DNA of 64,000 nt from positions 1-64,000 of the forward strand of contig JAFKLT010000032.1 of assembly GCA_017309275.1 (NCBI GenBank). The letters are read 5' to 3'. Under the pieces are notes generated by a model. The model was given only the letters and a program-made list of their open reading frames with translations, did no database searches and was not told the DNA's origin. Positions within the stretch are counted from its first letter, which is position 1, and every line of letters starts with the position of its first letter. The position numbers and the translations under genes were made by a program. Shown here one piece after another: positions 1-8,465 of this stretch. The DNA is from Sphingomonadales bacterium. GTDB lineage: Bacteria > Pseudomonadota > Alphaproteobacteria > Sphingomonadales > Sphingomonadaceae.

Positions 1-342
1 GGCGCGCGCGATGGCGCGCTGACCGAGGTGACCGGGCTGGTCGAGAAGCCGCGCGTCGAGGACGCGCCGTCGAACCTGATCATCTCGGGCCGCTATATCC
101 TGCAGCCCGAGGTGATGCGCGTGCTGGAGAAGCAGGAGAAGGGCGCCGGGGGCGAGATCCAGCTCACCGATGCGATGGCCTCGATGATCGGGACCCAGCC
201 CTTTCACGCCGTCACCTTCGACGGCGCGCGCTATGACTGCGGGTCGAAGGCCGGCTATGTCCAGGCCAACCTCGCGCTCGCGCTCGAGCGTCCCGACATC
301 GCCGACGACGTTCGCGCCTTCGCCATCGATCTGCTCAAATAA
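1..342 (+). CDS. galU: UTP-glucose-1-phosphate uridylyltransferase, C-terminal part (truncated by window edge)
   Basis: The frame is open from base 1, so the gene starts upstream of the window. The visible 113 residues read through VTGLVEKP, NLIISGRYILQPEV, GEIQLTDAM and YDCGSKAGYVQAN, which are the conserved C-terminal blocks of bacterial GalU. The enzyme joins UTP and glucose-1-phosphate to give UDP-glucose, a precursor for cell-surface polysaccharides. It sits at the edge of a large exopolysaccharide locus, and phosphoglucomutase, which makes its substrate, lies at 33280-34911, so the two bracket the locus. The stop TAA is at 340-342. The identification is firm, but the N-terminal half cannot be judged. 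Confidence 0.95.
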   Translation, partial: GARDGALTEVTGLVEKPRVEDAPSNLIISGRYILQPEVMRVLEKQEKGAGGEIQLTDAMASMIGTQPFHAVTFDGARYDCGSKAGYVQANLALALERPDIADDVRAFAIDLLK

Positions 343-371
343 GCGGGGGAGTTTCTGGCGGGAAGGGGCCG

Positions 372-872
372 TCAGTGCGACAGCGTGAGCGTGTCGCCGT
401 CGATGCGAATGGAATCGAACTGCGCCAAGGCATTCTGCCCGAGCAGGGAGATTCCAACGTCGCGGCGCGGCACGGCGGCCTTCAGATTCTTGACGATATG
501 GCCGTCGAAGTTGATCTCTTTGATGATGATCCAATCGACCGCAACCGGACCGCCAGCGGTCAGGACCGCGCTCTTGTCGTTGGTCGTGACATAGGGTCCG
601 ACCCGGCGCGCGTCGCGATGGCTGAGCACGACATGGCTCGCGCCAGTGTCGACCAGAAAGCGGATCGATCCGTCCTTCAATGTCCCGTCGATATAGAAAA
701 GACCGTCGTCGGCGCGCATCGAACCGGTGCCAGCCGCCATGCGGGCGGGTTGGACCGCCGCCTCCCTCGCGGAAAAGGCGGCGGACGACAGGTCGCGGCT
801 TTCGGGTACGACAAGCGGCGCCGTCACCATGGACGCAAAGGCGCCGGACAGAAAGATGAACGCTTGCCGCAT
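372..872 (-). CDS. Retropepsin-like aspartic protease (TIGR02281-type, clan AA)
   Basis: This 166-residue protein has a hydrophobic N-terminus (about residues 1-20) that looks like a signal peptide or anchor. A single DTGASH active-site motif follows at residues 75-80 inside a beta-rich core (FLVDTGASHVVLS). Later comes the LLGQNALAQFDSIRIDG block typical of the small retropepsin-like clan AA proteases of proteobacteria. Having one DTG per chain means it should work as a dimer, probably in the periplasm. It converges with galU, 29 bp away. The substrate cannot be inferred from the sequence, and nothing ties it to the exopolysaccharide genes beyond position. Confidence 0.85.
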   Translation of the reverse strand: MRQAFIFLSGAFASMVTAPLVVPESRDLSSAAFSAREAAVQPARMAAGTGSMRADDGLFYIDGTLKDGSIRFLVDTGASHVVLSHRDARRVGPYVTTNDKSAVLTAGGPVAVDWIIIKEINFDGHIVKNLKAAVPRRDVGISLLGQNALAQFDSIRIDGDTLTLSH

Positions 873-995
873 GGGTGCCGCAATAGCGGGTGCAGCTTGC
901 GCATGCGTTTCTTCGCTTGCCTAATGGAGTGTTAACCAAAAAGCGCGAATGCGGCGAGCGTTTTCGTCAGATGCCGACCGGTGCTCGGCGCCGGA

Positions 996-1859
996 TCAGT
1001 CGGCGATGCCGTCGCGCTTCGTTTCTTCCAGCCGCTTTATCCGCCGCGACTGAAGCGCCGTGAAGCCCAACAGAAATGCCGTGAGGATCAGCCACTGGAT
1101 GGTCTGCAACCAATAGCGCATCTTCAGCGAATATTCGTCGCGATACAGCGTATAATAGGGGTCGCGGATACCGACGCCGATCGCGTTGAACAGCACGCGA
1201 GCGGTTCCGGGCAGGCCGCCTTCGACCAACAGGCCCGACCAAGCGGGGCGTTGGGTCAGGCCGGCGAGCTTGTCCTTGTTCGTTGCGTCCAGCTGCACGA
1301 AAAATGTCGCCGCGCCGCCACTGGCCGGACGATAGGGGGCGAACGCCATGCGGTCGTCGCCGATGAACCAGTCTTGGCCGAAGAACACGACCGTCCCAAT
1401 TTCGCCGCCGACCAGGCGCGCCGGCCCCTCGACGATCGGCACCGAACCGGCGTCGCTGGCGGCGATCGTCTGCTGGCGGCCGTCCGGGCCCGGAAGCGCG
1501 AAAAGCGTATAGGCCGCAAAGCCCAGGACGACGCAGAAGGATACAGCCGCAAAGCCATAGACAATCGCGCGGAGCGTCCGGGCGCGCTTGATCTGGACGT
1601 CCAGCGGCGGTTCCACATCGGGTTCCGGGTCACGCCGACGCAGGATGCGCAGGATCAGCCACGCCGGAAATATGGCGAGAAGGAACAGGAACAGAAACGT
1701 CAGAAGTGGCGCATAGGCGCCGAAATGCGCGATCTGCCATTCGGCCAGCCGGCCGAAGAAGCCGCGATATGTGGCCGCTTCCCAAAGGAAATAGAGGCCG
1801 CACAGCGCGATCCAGGCCCGAACGGCCAATTTGGTCAGCGATTTGGAACGGGTCGACAT
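996..1859 (-). CDS. Uncharacterised membrane protein with large extracytoplasmic loop
   Basis: I do not recognise a family. The 287 residues contain two N-terminal hydrophobic segments (about residues 10-30 and 47-70), a third near 95-120, a soluble segment of about 130 residues, and a last TM helix (WLQTIQWLILTAFLLGFTAL) followed by a basic tail. An ATG at 1913 is also in frame but would overlap the upstream PEP-CTERM gene by 38 nt. I chose ATG 1859 because it leaves a 16-nt gap and begins directly with a basic, membrane-inserting N-terminus. Being immediately downstream of a PEP-CTERM protein in an XrtV locus, it may be co-transcribed with it and have an accessory envelope role. That is inference only. 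Confidence 0.75.
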   Translation of the reverse strand: MSTRSKSLTKLAVRAWIALCGLYFLWEAATYRGFFGRLAEWQIAHFGAYAPLLTFLFLFLLAIFPAWLILRILRRRDPEPDVEPPLDVQIKRARTLRAIVYGFAAVSFCVVLGFAAYTLFALPGPDGRQQTIAASDAGSVPIVEGPARLVGGEIGTVVFFGQDWFIGDDRMAFAPYRPASGGAATFFVQLDATNKDKLAGLTQRPAWSGLLVEGGLPGTARVLFNAIGVGIRDPYYTLYRDEYSLKMRYWLQTIQWLILTAFLLGFTALQSRRIKRLEETKRDGIAD

Positions 1860-1875
1860 TGATGCAGCCGAGCGA

Positions 1876-2559
1876 TCAGGCGATCGACGCGGATCGAACG
1901 GTGCGCTTGTCATGGCGCCGCCGCATGGTCGCGCCTATCGCAAACAGGCCCAGCATCAGCGAAAGCCAGGTCGCGGGTTCCGGCACTGCAGACACCGGAT
2001 TTTCAGGCGTTCCGCCCGAACTTCCGCCCGTCGAGCCGCCATCGGTTCCTCCGCCCGTGCTTCCGCCACCCGAACTGCTGCCCGTGGCGGGCGGCGTGCC
2101 GGCGGAGAAGACCCGATTCGCGGCGGGGCCGAGTGCCGGGCCAGCCAAGGCCAGGACCGGCGCGACGTCGGCCGGCGTGGCAAAAGCTTCGGTAACCGCA
2201 GCGGCTGCAGGGTCGCCGACCGTTGCGGCAACCGCGGCAGCGGGCGCTATGGCTGCAGGGTCACGTTGCGCGATCGTCCCAAAATCGCGATCGCGCAGCG
2301 CGCGGCGAATTCGGTTGCGCGGTATGCGGTTGGCGTTCGTTACACGGACGACGCCATCGGGCTCGTCGGCATAGGATCCGTCATCGCTTTCGTCCGACGG
2401 CGGAATCGCCATCGCGGCCATCGCATTGGCGGCCGGTCCGGGGATTCCGATAATCGCGCGATCTTCCAGGCGCGTGAACCCGATCGCCACGACGCCCAGC
2501 AACAGCAGGACGCGGGTCGCCCGGTAACGTGAATGGGTGCTTTTCGCACTCTCTTCCAT
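1876..2559 (-). CDS. PEP-CTERM sorting-domain protein (predicted XrtV substrate)
   Basis: This 227-residue protein has an N-terminal hydrophobic segment (about 14-28), a low-complexity Ala/Pro-rich middle and a Gly/Ser/Thr-rich linker (about 165-190). It ends in a PEP-CTERM signal: VPEPATW, a hydrophobic stretch LSLMLGLFAIGATM, then RRRHDKR. This tripartite signal (PEP motif, TM helix, basic cluster) is what exosortases recognise and cut. An exosortase gene lies 1.4 kb away. The Gly/Ser linker is typical of surface-displayed substrates. No catalytic or binding domain is visible, so the role of the mature protein is unknown. The upstream space to the EpsD-like gene is 122 bp. Confidence 0.88.
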   Translation of the reverse strand: MEESAKSTHSRYRATRVLLLLGVVAIGFTRLEDRAIIGIPGPAANAMAAMAIPPSDESDDGSYADEPDGVVRVTNANRIPRNRIRRALRDRDFGTIAQRDPAAIAPAAAVAATVGDPAAAAVTEAFATPADVAPVLALAGPALGPAANRVFSAGTPPATGSSSGGGSTGGGTDGGSTGGSSGGTPENPVSAVPEPATWLSLMLGLFAIGATMRRRHDKRTVRSASIA

Positions 2560-2658
2560 TTTACGGTAACCCCCAGCTTCGATTCGTGGCGAACCTGTTA
2601 GCAGATCAGAGACTTAACAACAAACTAGCTGTCTTGGATTGGCACAACTTCGGCCATC

Positions 2659-2678
2659 CGGGGCGAAATATCGCCCCG
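2659..2678. terminator. Hairpin after the EpsD-like gene
   Basis: An 8-bp perfect stem (CGGGGCGA / TCGCCCCG) closes a 4-nt loop just downstream of the leftward EpsD-like gene, whose stop is at 2682-2684, and before the leftward PEP-CTERM gene. No T-tract follows on the minus strand, so it may be a weak terminator, a processing site or an attenuator between the two genes. The rest of the 2560-2681 gap shows nothing convincing. Confidence 0.45.
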
Positions 2679-2681
2679 AAA

Positions 2682-3542
2682 TCACGATCCGGACGTCGCG
2701 GCCTTCGTCGGCGACTTCTTCGCGACGGGCGCAAAACCGTCCTGATAAGTGATGTTGGCCTTGGTTTTCGCTTCGTCGAGGCGCTTCCGCAGCAGCTTGC
2801 CCAGATCCTCGGCGCGCATCACCTGTGCCGCCATCGGCCCGGCTTCCTGTTCGCTGACGGGCACCGGCTGCTGGCCGGTGATCACGCTGACGACGATCTT
2901 GCCCTGCGCGGGAATGATGAAGGGCTCGCCTGCGGGCAATGCCAGAATCTGCTTCATGATCGGCGGCGGGACGTTGCCCGAATCGATCGTGTTCTGCCCC
3001 TTGGAATAGCCAAGGTTGAACTGCTTCAGCGATGCCTCCACCTCGGCCAGTGTCTTGTCGGCCTCCAACTCTTTCAGGATCTTGGGGTCGCTTGGCATGT
3101 CGAAGCTGATCTGATCGACGCGATAGGCGGTGCGCTCGCTGAAGCGGCCCGGGTTCTCGGTGATGAACTTGCGGACGCCAGCGGCGTCGGGAACTCGGAC
3201 GGTGTCTGCGGTCTTCGCGCCATACATGCTGACGAGCAACTCTTCCTTCAGCCGGCGCTCGCGGATGATATAAGTCGGGTCGCGGTCGAGCCCGTCTTCC
3301 TTCGCGACTTGGGACATTAGGCGGCGTTCTATTATTTGTTGAAGGACCTGTCGACGAACGGCCTGCTTGTCGCCCGCGGGCGCGCCCGGCAGTTCGGCTA
3401 TTTCGGCGTTAAGTTCCTGTTGCGTGATTTCCTCGCCGTTAACAACGGCGACAACCTGGCCCGTGGGTTCCTTGCCACAAGCGGCGAGGACGATCGCGAC
3501 GGCGCACATGCATGCGAGTCTTGCAGTTGCTGTAGTTTTCAC
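2682..3542 (-). CDS. epsD: EpsD-family peptidyl-prolyl cis-trans isomerase lipoprotein
   Basis: The 286 residues begin with a lipoprotein signal (MKTTATARLACMCAVAIVLAACG, lipobox LAAC at about residues 19-22). A SurA/PpiD-like N-terminal helical domain follows (VAVVNGEEITQQELNAEI), then a parvulin-type region. This is the arrangement of the EpsD family of prolyl isomerases found in exosortase-linked exopolysaccharide loci. It should act in the periplasm on secreted proteins, possibly chaperoning exported or sorted substrates. It diverges from the XrtV accessory gene across a 107-bp gap likely to hold both promoters. The family assignment rests on lipobox, SurA-like start and context; its client proteins are unknown. 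Confidence 0.85.
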   Translation of the reverse strand: MKTTATARLACMCAVAIVLAACGKEPTGQVVAVVNGEEITQQELNAEIAELPGAPAGDKQAVRRQVLQQIIERRLMSQVAKEDGLDRDPTYIIRERRLKEELLVSMYGAKTADTVRVPDAAGVRKFITENPGRFSERTAYRVDQISFDMPSDPKILKELEADKTLAEVEASLKQFNLGYSKGQNTIDSGNVPPPIMKQILALPAGEPFIIPAQGKIVVSVITGQQPVPVSEQEAGPMAAQVMRAEDLGKLLRKRLDEAKTKANITYQDGFAPVAKKSPTKAATSGS

Positions 3543-3649
3543 TTACGTCCCCCAAGCCTTATTGTGACTAAATCCAGTCAGCGCTTTAGCACTAAAATTA
3601 CGGACTGCCTTAGCGATTTACACGATCGCATTACAACGGGGAAACCGAA

Positions 3650-3904
3650 TTGGAAACTGTCTACGATTGGGTCACAGTGGCGGTGTTCGTCGGCCTGGCG
3701 GTCCTGTTCCTGCAGCGCTCCTCCGAAGAGCATCCGCGCGACGAGATTTACCACTATGCGCCCCCGGCCATCGGCTGCGCGGTCGCGAACTATCTGGGGA
3801 ACGAGGGCTATATGTTCGCCGCGGTCCTGCTGATCGTCGGCATCCTCGCCTATATCTATTATATCCTGAAGCCGTTCGCGGCATCGGACAACGCCGACCG
3901 CTAG
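3650..3904 (+). CDS. XrtV sorting system accessory protein (small membrane protein)
   Basis: An 84-residue protein with two TM helices (about residues 6-20 and 55-75) flanking a short segment containing HPRDEIYHYAPPAIGCAVANYLGN. Its size, topology and that central block match the small accessory protein that accompanies exosortase V in sphingomonads. The start is a TTG at 3650 preceded by GGGGA at 3638-3642. It runs convergently into the exosortase gene, with 12 bp between stops. It probably helps XrtV function or substrate handling in the inner membrane, but no biochemical role is known to me. Confidence 0.8.
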   Translation: METVYDWVTVAVFVGLAVLFLQRSSEEHPRDEIYHYAPPAIGCAVANYLGNEGYMFAAVLLIVGILAYIYYILKPFAASDNADR

Positions 3905-3916
3905 AGCGCCGAATCG

Positions 3917-4879
3917 CTAGGCGGCCGCGGCCTTGCTGCCCGCGGCGCGAAACACGCGGCGCAGCAGCATGTCGAGCAGATAGATGGTGAAGAGCGAGAT
4001 GGCGAAGGTCGTCATCCCCGCGAAATTGTGCAGAAAGCCCTGCGCCGCCGCCTCGCCGCCGTGAAAGGTGATGAGGATCAGCAACAGCACGCGCACCAGG
4101 TTGGAGAAGATCGCAACCGGAATCGCCGCGACGATCAGGATCAGCATGTAACGCAGATTCGCCCGGTGGCTGAGATAGACGTAGAACAGCGTCAGCGCGG
4201 TCAGCGTGATGAGCGAGTTGAGCCCGGCACAGGCCGCCGCGACGAGCAGCTGATACTGGCCGATCTGGATCGTCACCCCCGCGCTGGCGATCGGATAGCC
4301 GATCATGTGGAGCAACGACACCGCGGTCTCGCTGATCCACAGCTTCAGCGGGTTGGTCAGCGCCGCGACCAGGCTGTCGGGCAGCGGCACGGCAAAGAGA
4401 AGATAGATGAGCGGCGCCCACAGCATCGACAGCGCCCGGAAGCCGATGAACGCGAACAGCGTCGCGACGAACAGGCCGTACATCGCATAGACTTCAAGCT
4501 CGATGACCGCCGCGATGCGAAAGAACACCATCGCCGCCGCGCACAGGAAGATCGCGGCATAACCCTGCCACAGCGGGGGCGCCTTTTGCAGCGCGCGCGT
4601 TTCGCGAAGCATCCGGACGAGCAGCCACAGCCCCGACGCCAGCACCAGCGGCCCGTGCGACCCCTGTTCGGTGGCCCAGCTCTGCGTCGCGATAAAGCGC
4701 CAGGTCGGCAGCGTGATCAGGACAAGCCCGATGATCACCGGCCAGCTATGGCGGAGCCAGACGGGGAGAGTCGGTTTCGCTATGGAGTTGCCCGAACGGT
4801 GCAAGTTAGACTTTCGTTTGCATCGGGCAAGCCTGATGTTCTGATCTTGATGAGCGCCCGCCCCTCTCGATCGAAGCAT
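3917..4879 (-). CDS. xrtV: Exosortase V
   Basis: A polytopic membrane protein with about eight hydrophobic segments and the exosortase signature. The catalytic Cys is in ACAGLNSL (about C217), Arg in NLVRV (R263) and His in FLHNF (H284, counted from the ATG at 4879). Exosortases are transpeptidase-like enzymes that cleave PEP-CTERM proteins at the membrane and probably transfer them to a surface component. The first 30 residues (basic, Cys-containing) look unlike exosortases and lack a good ribosome-binding site, so translation may instead begin near the TTG at 4804. The companion EpsI (11665-12375), the accessory protein and three PEP-CTERM substrates in this window support the assignment. 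Confidence 0.92.
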   Translation of the reverse strand: MLRSRGAGAHQDQNIRLARCKRKSNLHRSGNSIAKPTLPVWLRHSWPVIIGLVLITLPTWRFIATQSWATEQGSHGPLVLASGLWLLVRMLRETRALQKAPPLWQGYAAIFLCAAAMVFFRIAAVIELEVYAMYGLFVATLFAFIGFRALSMLWAPLIYLLFAVPLPDSLVAALTNPLKLWISETAVSLLHMIGYPIASAGVTIQIGQYQLLVAAACAGLNSLITLTALTLFYVYLSHRANLRYMLILIVAAIPVAIFSNLVRVLLLILITFHGGEAAAQGFLHNFAGMTTFAISLFTIYLLDMLLRRVFRAAGSKAAAA

Positions 4880-5036
4880 CTAGCAGAAGCCCTTCGGCCC
4901 TGGCAAGCGGTCGAAATCGGGACAGTCGGCCCGATATCGGACGTCACGATTTCCTGAGCGATCCTTTAGGCTTTCGGCCGCCATCCGGTCTCTGCTAGGG
5001 CGACCGGACGGGGGACCGGACAGGTAGGGAACCGGC

Positions 5037-6401
5037 TTGCAATTTTCTTTGAACGAATTCCTGAAAGGCGATGGAACGCGCGCGCGAGCGCTGCGAAGCT
5101 CGGCGATTCTCGTCTTCGGCTTCGGCAGTTCGAACGTGCTGCGCCTCGCGTCCAACCTCGTCCTGGCACGCCTGCTGTTTCCAGAGGCGTTCGGGCTCAT
5201 GTCGCTGGTCTATGTCTTCCTGACCGGCCTCGCGATGTTCTCCGACCTCGGCCTCAACCTTTCGATCATCCAGAACAAGCGCGGTGAGGAGCCCGAATTC
5301 CTTAACACCGCATGGACGCTGCAGATCATCCGCGGCGTCATACTCTGGCTCTGCGCCTGCGCGCTCGCCTATCCCGCGGCGCTGATCTACGGCGAGCCGC
5401 AACTGGCCCTGCTGCTGCCCGTCGTCGGCCTGACCGCGATCATCCAGGGCTTCACCACGACAAAGATCGCGTTGGCCAATCGCAATCTCCAGATCGGGGT
5501 CCAGGTCTCGACCGACCTCGCCAGCCAGGTCGTGACGCTGATCGTGACCGCCGTGATGGCGTGGTTCACCGGAAGCGTCTGGTCGCTCGTCGTCGGTTCG
5601 CTCGTCGGCGCCGTGCTGAAGGTCGTGGCGCAGCATCTGACGCTGAAGGGACCGCCGAACCGCTGGCATTGGGACCGCGAACTGGCGTGGGACATGATCC
5701 ATTTCGGCAAATATATCTTCCTCAGCTCGATCGCGGGATTTCTGATCAACCAGAGCGACCGCGCGATCCTGGGCGGCTATATCTCGCTGACCGATCTCGG
5801 CATCTTCATGGTCGGTTTCATGTTCGCGACCGTTCCCGTCGAGCTTGCCCGCGCGGCGGGCTCGCAGATCGTCTTTCCCCTGTTCAGCAAGTTCCCGCCC
5901 GCGCAAAGCGCCGACAACCGGGCAAAGGTGCTGAAGGCGCGCCGCCTGATCCTGCTCGCGACGGTCGCGCTCAGCGGACTGTTGTCGCTGGTGTCGGTGC
6001 CGATGGTCGAGCTGTTGTACGACGAACGCTATCACAAGGCGGGCCCGATCCTCGCCCTCCTCGGCTTCACGGTCACGGCCCAGATCGCGACGTCGAACTA
6101 TGATGGCTCGTATCTCGGCTCAGGCGATTCGAAACAGCATTTCTATCTGATCTCGGCGCAGGCGGCGGTGCAGGTCGTCACCTCGTTCCTGCTGATATCG
6201 CGCTTCGGAATTCTCGGCGCGATCTTCGCGGTGGGGCTGACCATGTTGCTCGCCTATCCGCTGCGTGCCCGCGTCGTGCACAAATATGGCGCGTGGGATC
6301 CGAAAGCCGACCTCGCCACGCTTGCGTTGGGTTGGGGGTGCGCGTTGCTGTCGCTCTGGATTTGGTGGGCCCAGGTGGCGACCGTCGGCGTGACGAGGTG
6401 A
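5037..6401 (+). CDS. Polysaccharide flippase of the MOP superfamily (Wzx-like)
   Basis: The 454 residues fold into about 12-14 predicted TM helices and begin with the flippase pattern (RSSAILVFGFGSSNVLRLASNLVLARLLFPEAFGLMSLV) typical of Wzx/RfbX-type oligosaccharide transporters. It should flip the lipid-linked repeat unit across the inner membrane so that the polymerase at 8466-9836 can join units. The start is TTG at 5037, with AGGTAGGGA just upstream. The gene stands alone rightward. It diverges from xrtV (157-bp gap) and abuts the next leftward gene, with stop codons side by side at 6401/6402. Confidence 0.9.
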   Translation: MQFSLNEFLKGDGTRARALRSSAILVFGFGSSNVLRLASNLVLARLLFPEAFGLMSLVYVFLTGLAMFSDLGLNLSIIQNKRGEEPEFLNTAWTLQIIRGVILWLCACALAYPAALIYGEPQLALLLPVVGLTAIIQGFTTTKIALANRNLQIGVQVSTDLASQVVTLIVTAVMAWFTGSVWSLVVGSLVGAVLKVVAQHLTLKGPPNRWHWDRELAWDMIHFGKYIFLSSIAGFLINQSDRAILGGYISLTDLGIFMVGFMFATVPVELARAAGSQIVFPLFSKFPPAQSADNRAKVLKARRLILLATVALSGLLSLVSVPMVELLYDERYHKAGPILALLGFTVTAQIATSNYDGSYLGSGDSKQHFYLISAQAAVQVVTSFLLISRFGILGAIFAVGLTMLLAYPLRARVVHKYGAWDPKADLATLALGWGCALLSLWIWWAQVATVGVTR

Positions 6402-7292
6402 TCAGACCCCGAGTGCGTCAAGCCGCGCGTGAAGCTCTTCTTCCGGCAAGTCGGAGCGCCAGTTCAGCTTGCTGAGCGGAAACCCGGCATCAAGAGCTTT
6501 TTGAAAAGGTTCTGCCGCGCAATTGCCCTCGAGATGCGTCTGAAGAAAGAAGGCCGGAACCGCTGGAAGCCCGCCGCTGGCGCGGAAGGCCAGCCGCAGC
6601 GCCTTGCTTCTCAGAATGCGCCATTGAAGCGTGTAGATCATCATGAAGTAGGTCGACGGCGTCTTCCGGAGTCGCGTGACATAGCGCGCATAACCCTCTG
6701 CCCACGGGCCTATCAGCGGATGATCGGGATGGGCGGCGATGAACCAGTTGTCGATCCACCGGTCGTGGTAGGGGCCGCGAAATGTGAAGAAGCCGGTTTG
6801 CCCGCCAAGCAGCGGCATCCAGTCAGACAAAGGCCGGTGACATAAGGTCGTGGCGTCCGTCCACACCCCTCCGAACTTCGCAAGAAGCATGAGGCGCAAT
6901 AGATTGGCGTGGAAACGAAACGGCAGATCATCGGCAAGAGCGGGAAGATCGACATAGTCGGCCATTGTGCTGCGGGTCAGCACACGAATATCCCAGTCGG
7001 CGTTCTTCTCTCTCCATGACGCGATGCAGCGTTGGACCAGCGCGGGGGCTTCCTGCTCGCCCTGCGCCCAGAAAATCCAGAGAATCTTGGGAATGTCGCT
7101 GTTCCGGTAGGGCGCGCTATACTCGTCGAAGGCTTTTGCTCCGCCCTCGCGCAGATGCATCGTCAGGCGCATGGTGTCGCGATTGGCGAACTTGCCATAT
7201 AGCTCGAAGCCCGGGGATTTCGGAAACTCGGTCAACCCCCACGACGTGAATTCCTTGATGCGTCGCCAGCCGCGACCCAGCAATTTTCTCAT
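6402..7292 (-). CDS. Capsular polysaccharide synthesis-type glycosyltransferase (Caps_synth / sugar-binding DXD family)
   Basis: This 296-residue soluble protein contains KILWIFWAQGEQEAPALVQRCIASW, then FRFHANLLRLMLLAKFGGVWTDAT, which is the Gly_transf_sug/Caps_synth arrangement: the nucleotide-sugar fold start and the acidic motif after GGVW. The acidic residue lies in WTDATT instead of a strict DXD. It is the last gene of the leftward block starting at EpsI, 103 bp after the GT4 gene. It likely adds one sugar of the repeat unit. Donor and acceptor cannot be read from the sequence. Confidence 0.8.
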   Translation of the reverse strand: MRKLLGRGWRRIKEFTSWGLTEFPKSPGFELYGKFANRDTMRLTMHLREGGAKAFDEYSAPYRNSDIPKILWIFWAQGEQEAPALVQRCIASWREKNADWDIRVLTRSTMADYVDLPALADDLPFRFHANLLRLMLLAKFGGVWTDATTLCHRPLSDWMPLLGGQTGFFTFRGPYHDRWIDNWFIAAHPDHPLIGPWAEGYARYVTRLRKTPSTYFMMIYTLQWRILRSKALRLAFRASGGLPAVPAFFLQTHLEGNCAAEPFQKALDAGFPLSKLNWRSDLPEEELHARLDALGV

Positions 7293-7395
7293 TTGCTTCC
7301 ACCCCGCGTCATGACCGATTCCACCCGTCGTCTTTCATCAGGGCCGACTCTCCATAGGCGTCAGGCAATGAAGAGTTCGCCTTTAGAGCTAGAAA

Positions 7396-8460
7396 TCATT
7401 TGGTCTGGATGCTGCTTTCCACGAAATCGACAAAGCTTGCTACCGATCGCTCCAGCGAGTGATCCCTCGATATCTGCAATGCTTCCTGCGAAATCCGGTC
7501 CCATTCGCTGCTGTCGAGGCGCGCGTATCGGATGATCGCGTCGGTCATTTCGCCGACATCATGCGACGACAACAATGTTCCGCCGCCGCTGGCCAGGATT
7601 TCCGGCGCCGCACCGGCGGGGGCCGCGATGACCGGTGTGCCGCAGGCCATCGATTCCAGCAGGGGCAGGCCAAAGCCTTCCTCGCGGCTCGCGAAAAGCC
7701 AGGCCGAACAGCGGCCATATATGTCCCTCAGCTGCGATTGCGGCGGCGCCATATGATATTCGACGAAATCGGGAAGGGGCAGGGCGTCGGTCGGCTCGCC
7801 GTGCCCGAATGCGACACAGCGAAGGTTCGGCACGATCTTTCGGGCGTTCGCAATCGCTTCGACCGCCAGGTCGCTGCCCTTGCGGGGATTGGGCGCGTAG
7901 ACGAAGCCGATCGTCGGTTCAGCGGGCATCGTGCGGGCGTCCGCAAAAAACAGGTCGGGATCGACACCATTGGCAACGACTGCCGGCGCATCAGCGCCCA
8001 GGTCGTCCACCAGAATCGCCTTCAGCCACTCCGATATCGTGACCTTTTGCACGGGAAGCCGAAGCGTCGCGTCGACGCGGGCCTTATGGCCGTTCCATAT
8101 TTCGTAATCCTGCACGAAATGGAGAGGCGTGCCCCGGTCGGCCGGAAAGTCGGCAAGCCATTCGGCGGTTTCCCACCACGTTGCGATAATGACATCTGCG
8201 GGCGGAACATCCGATGCCCGGATAGGCCGAAATTGCTTCAGGACCTTCACGGCAACGCCGGTGCTTTCGAAATGATGGTGGCGGGACGGCACCTTCCGAT
8301 GAATCAGATTCCGAAGCTTGCCCCGCAAATCATAGGGTCTGGGGGGAGGCGCGACGACCAGCACATCATGCCCCCGCCGACGCAGGCCCTCGGCATATTG
8401 AGCGACCACTCGGACGCCGCCTCCCATGTCGAGCGCGGCCATGAGAAAGGTAATGCGCAT
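7396..8460 (-). CDS. Glycosyltransferase family 4 (GT-B fold)
   Basis: The 354-residue protein opens with MRITFLMAALDMGGGVRVVAQYAEGLRRRGHDV, the GT-B N-terminal fold, and carries the C-terminal GT4 block (SREEGFGLPLLESMACGTPVIA) with the EX7E-like pattern. The start at ATG 8460 was chosen because it begins exactly at the first beta strand and lies 5 bp after the polymerase stop; an open frame extends upstream but runs antisense-like into the polymerase gene. It is part of the leftward EpsI-GH-Wzy-GT operon. It is expected to add a sugar to the growing lipid-linked unit. Confidence 0.9.
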   Translation of the reverse strand: MRITFLMAALDMGGGVRVVAQYAEGLRRRGHDVLVVAPPPRPYDLRGKLRNLIHRKVPSRHHHFESTGVAVKVLKQFRPIRASDVPPADVIIATWWETAEWLADFPADRGTPLHFVQDYEIWNGHKARVDATLRLPVQKVTISEWLKAILVDDLGADAPAVVANGVDPDLFFADARTMPAEPTIGFVYAPNPRKGSDLAVEAIANARKIVPNLRCVAFGHGEPTDALPLPDFVEYHMAPPQSQLRDIYGRCSAWLFASREEGFGLPLLESMACGTPVIAAPAGAAPEILASGGGTLLSSHDVGEMTDAIIRYARLDSSEWDRISQEALQISRDHSLERSVASFVDFVESSIQTK

Positions 8461-8465
8461 GACGC

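Noticed and set aside
2640-2655. A sigma-54-like sequence TGGCACAACTTCGGCC on the plus strand
   Set aside because: The spacing fits, but no rightward gene follows and the -12 part is weak, so it is likely chance.
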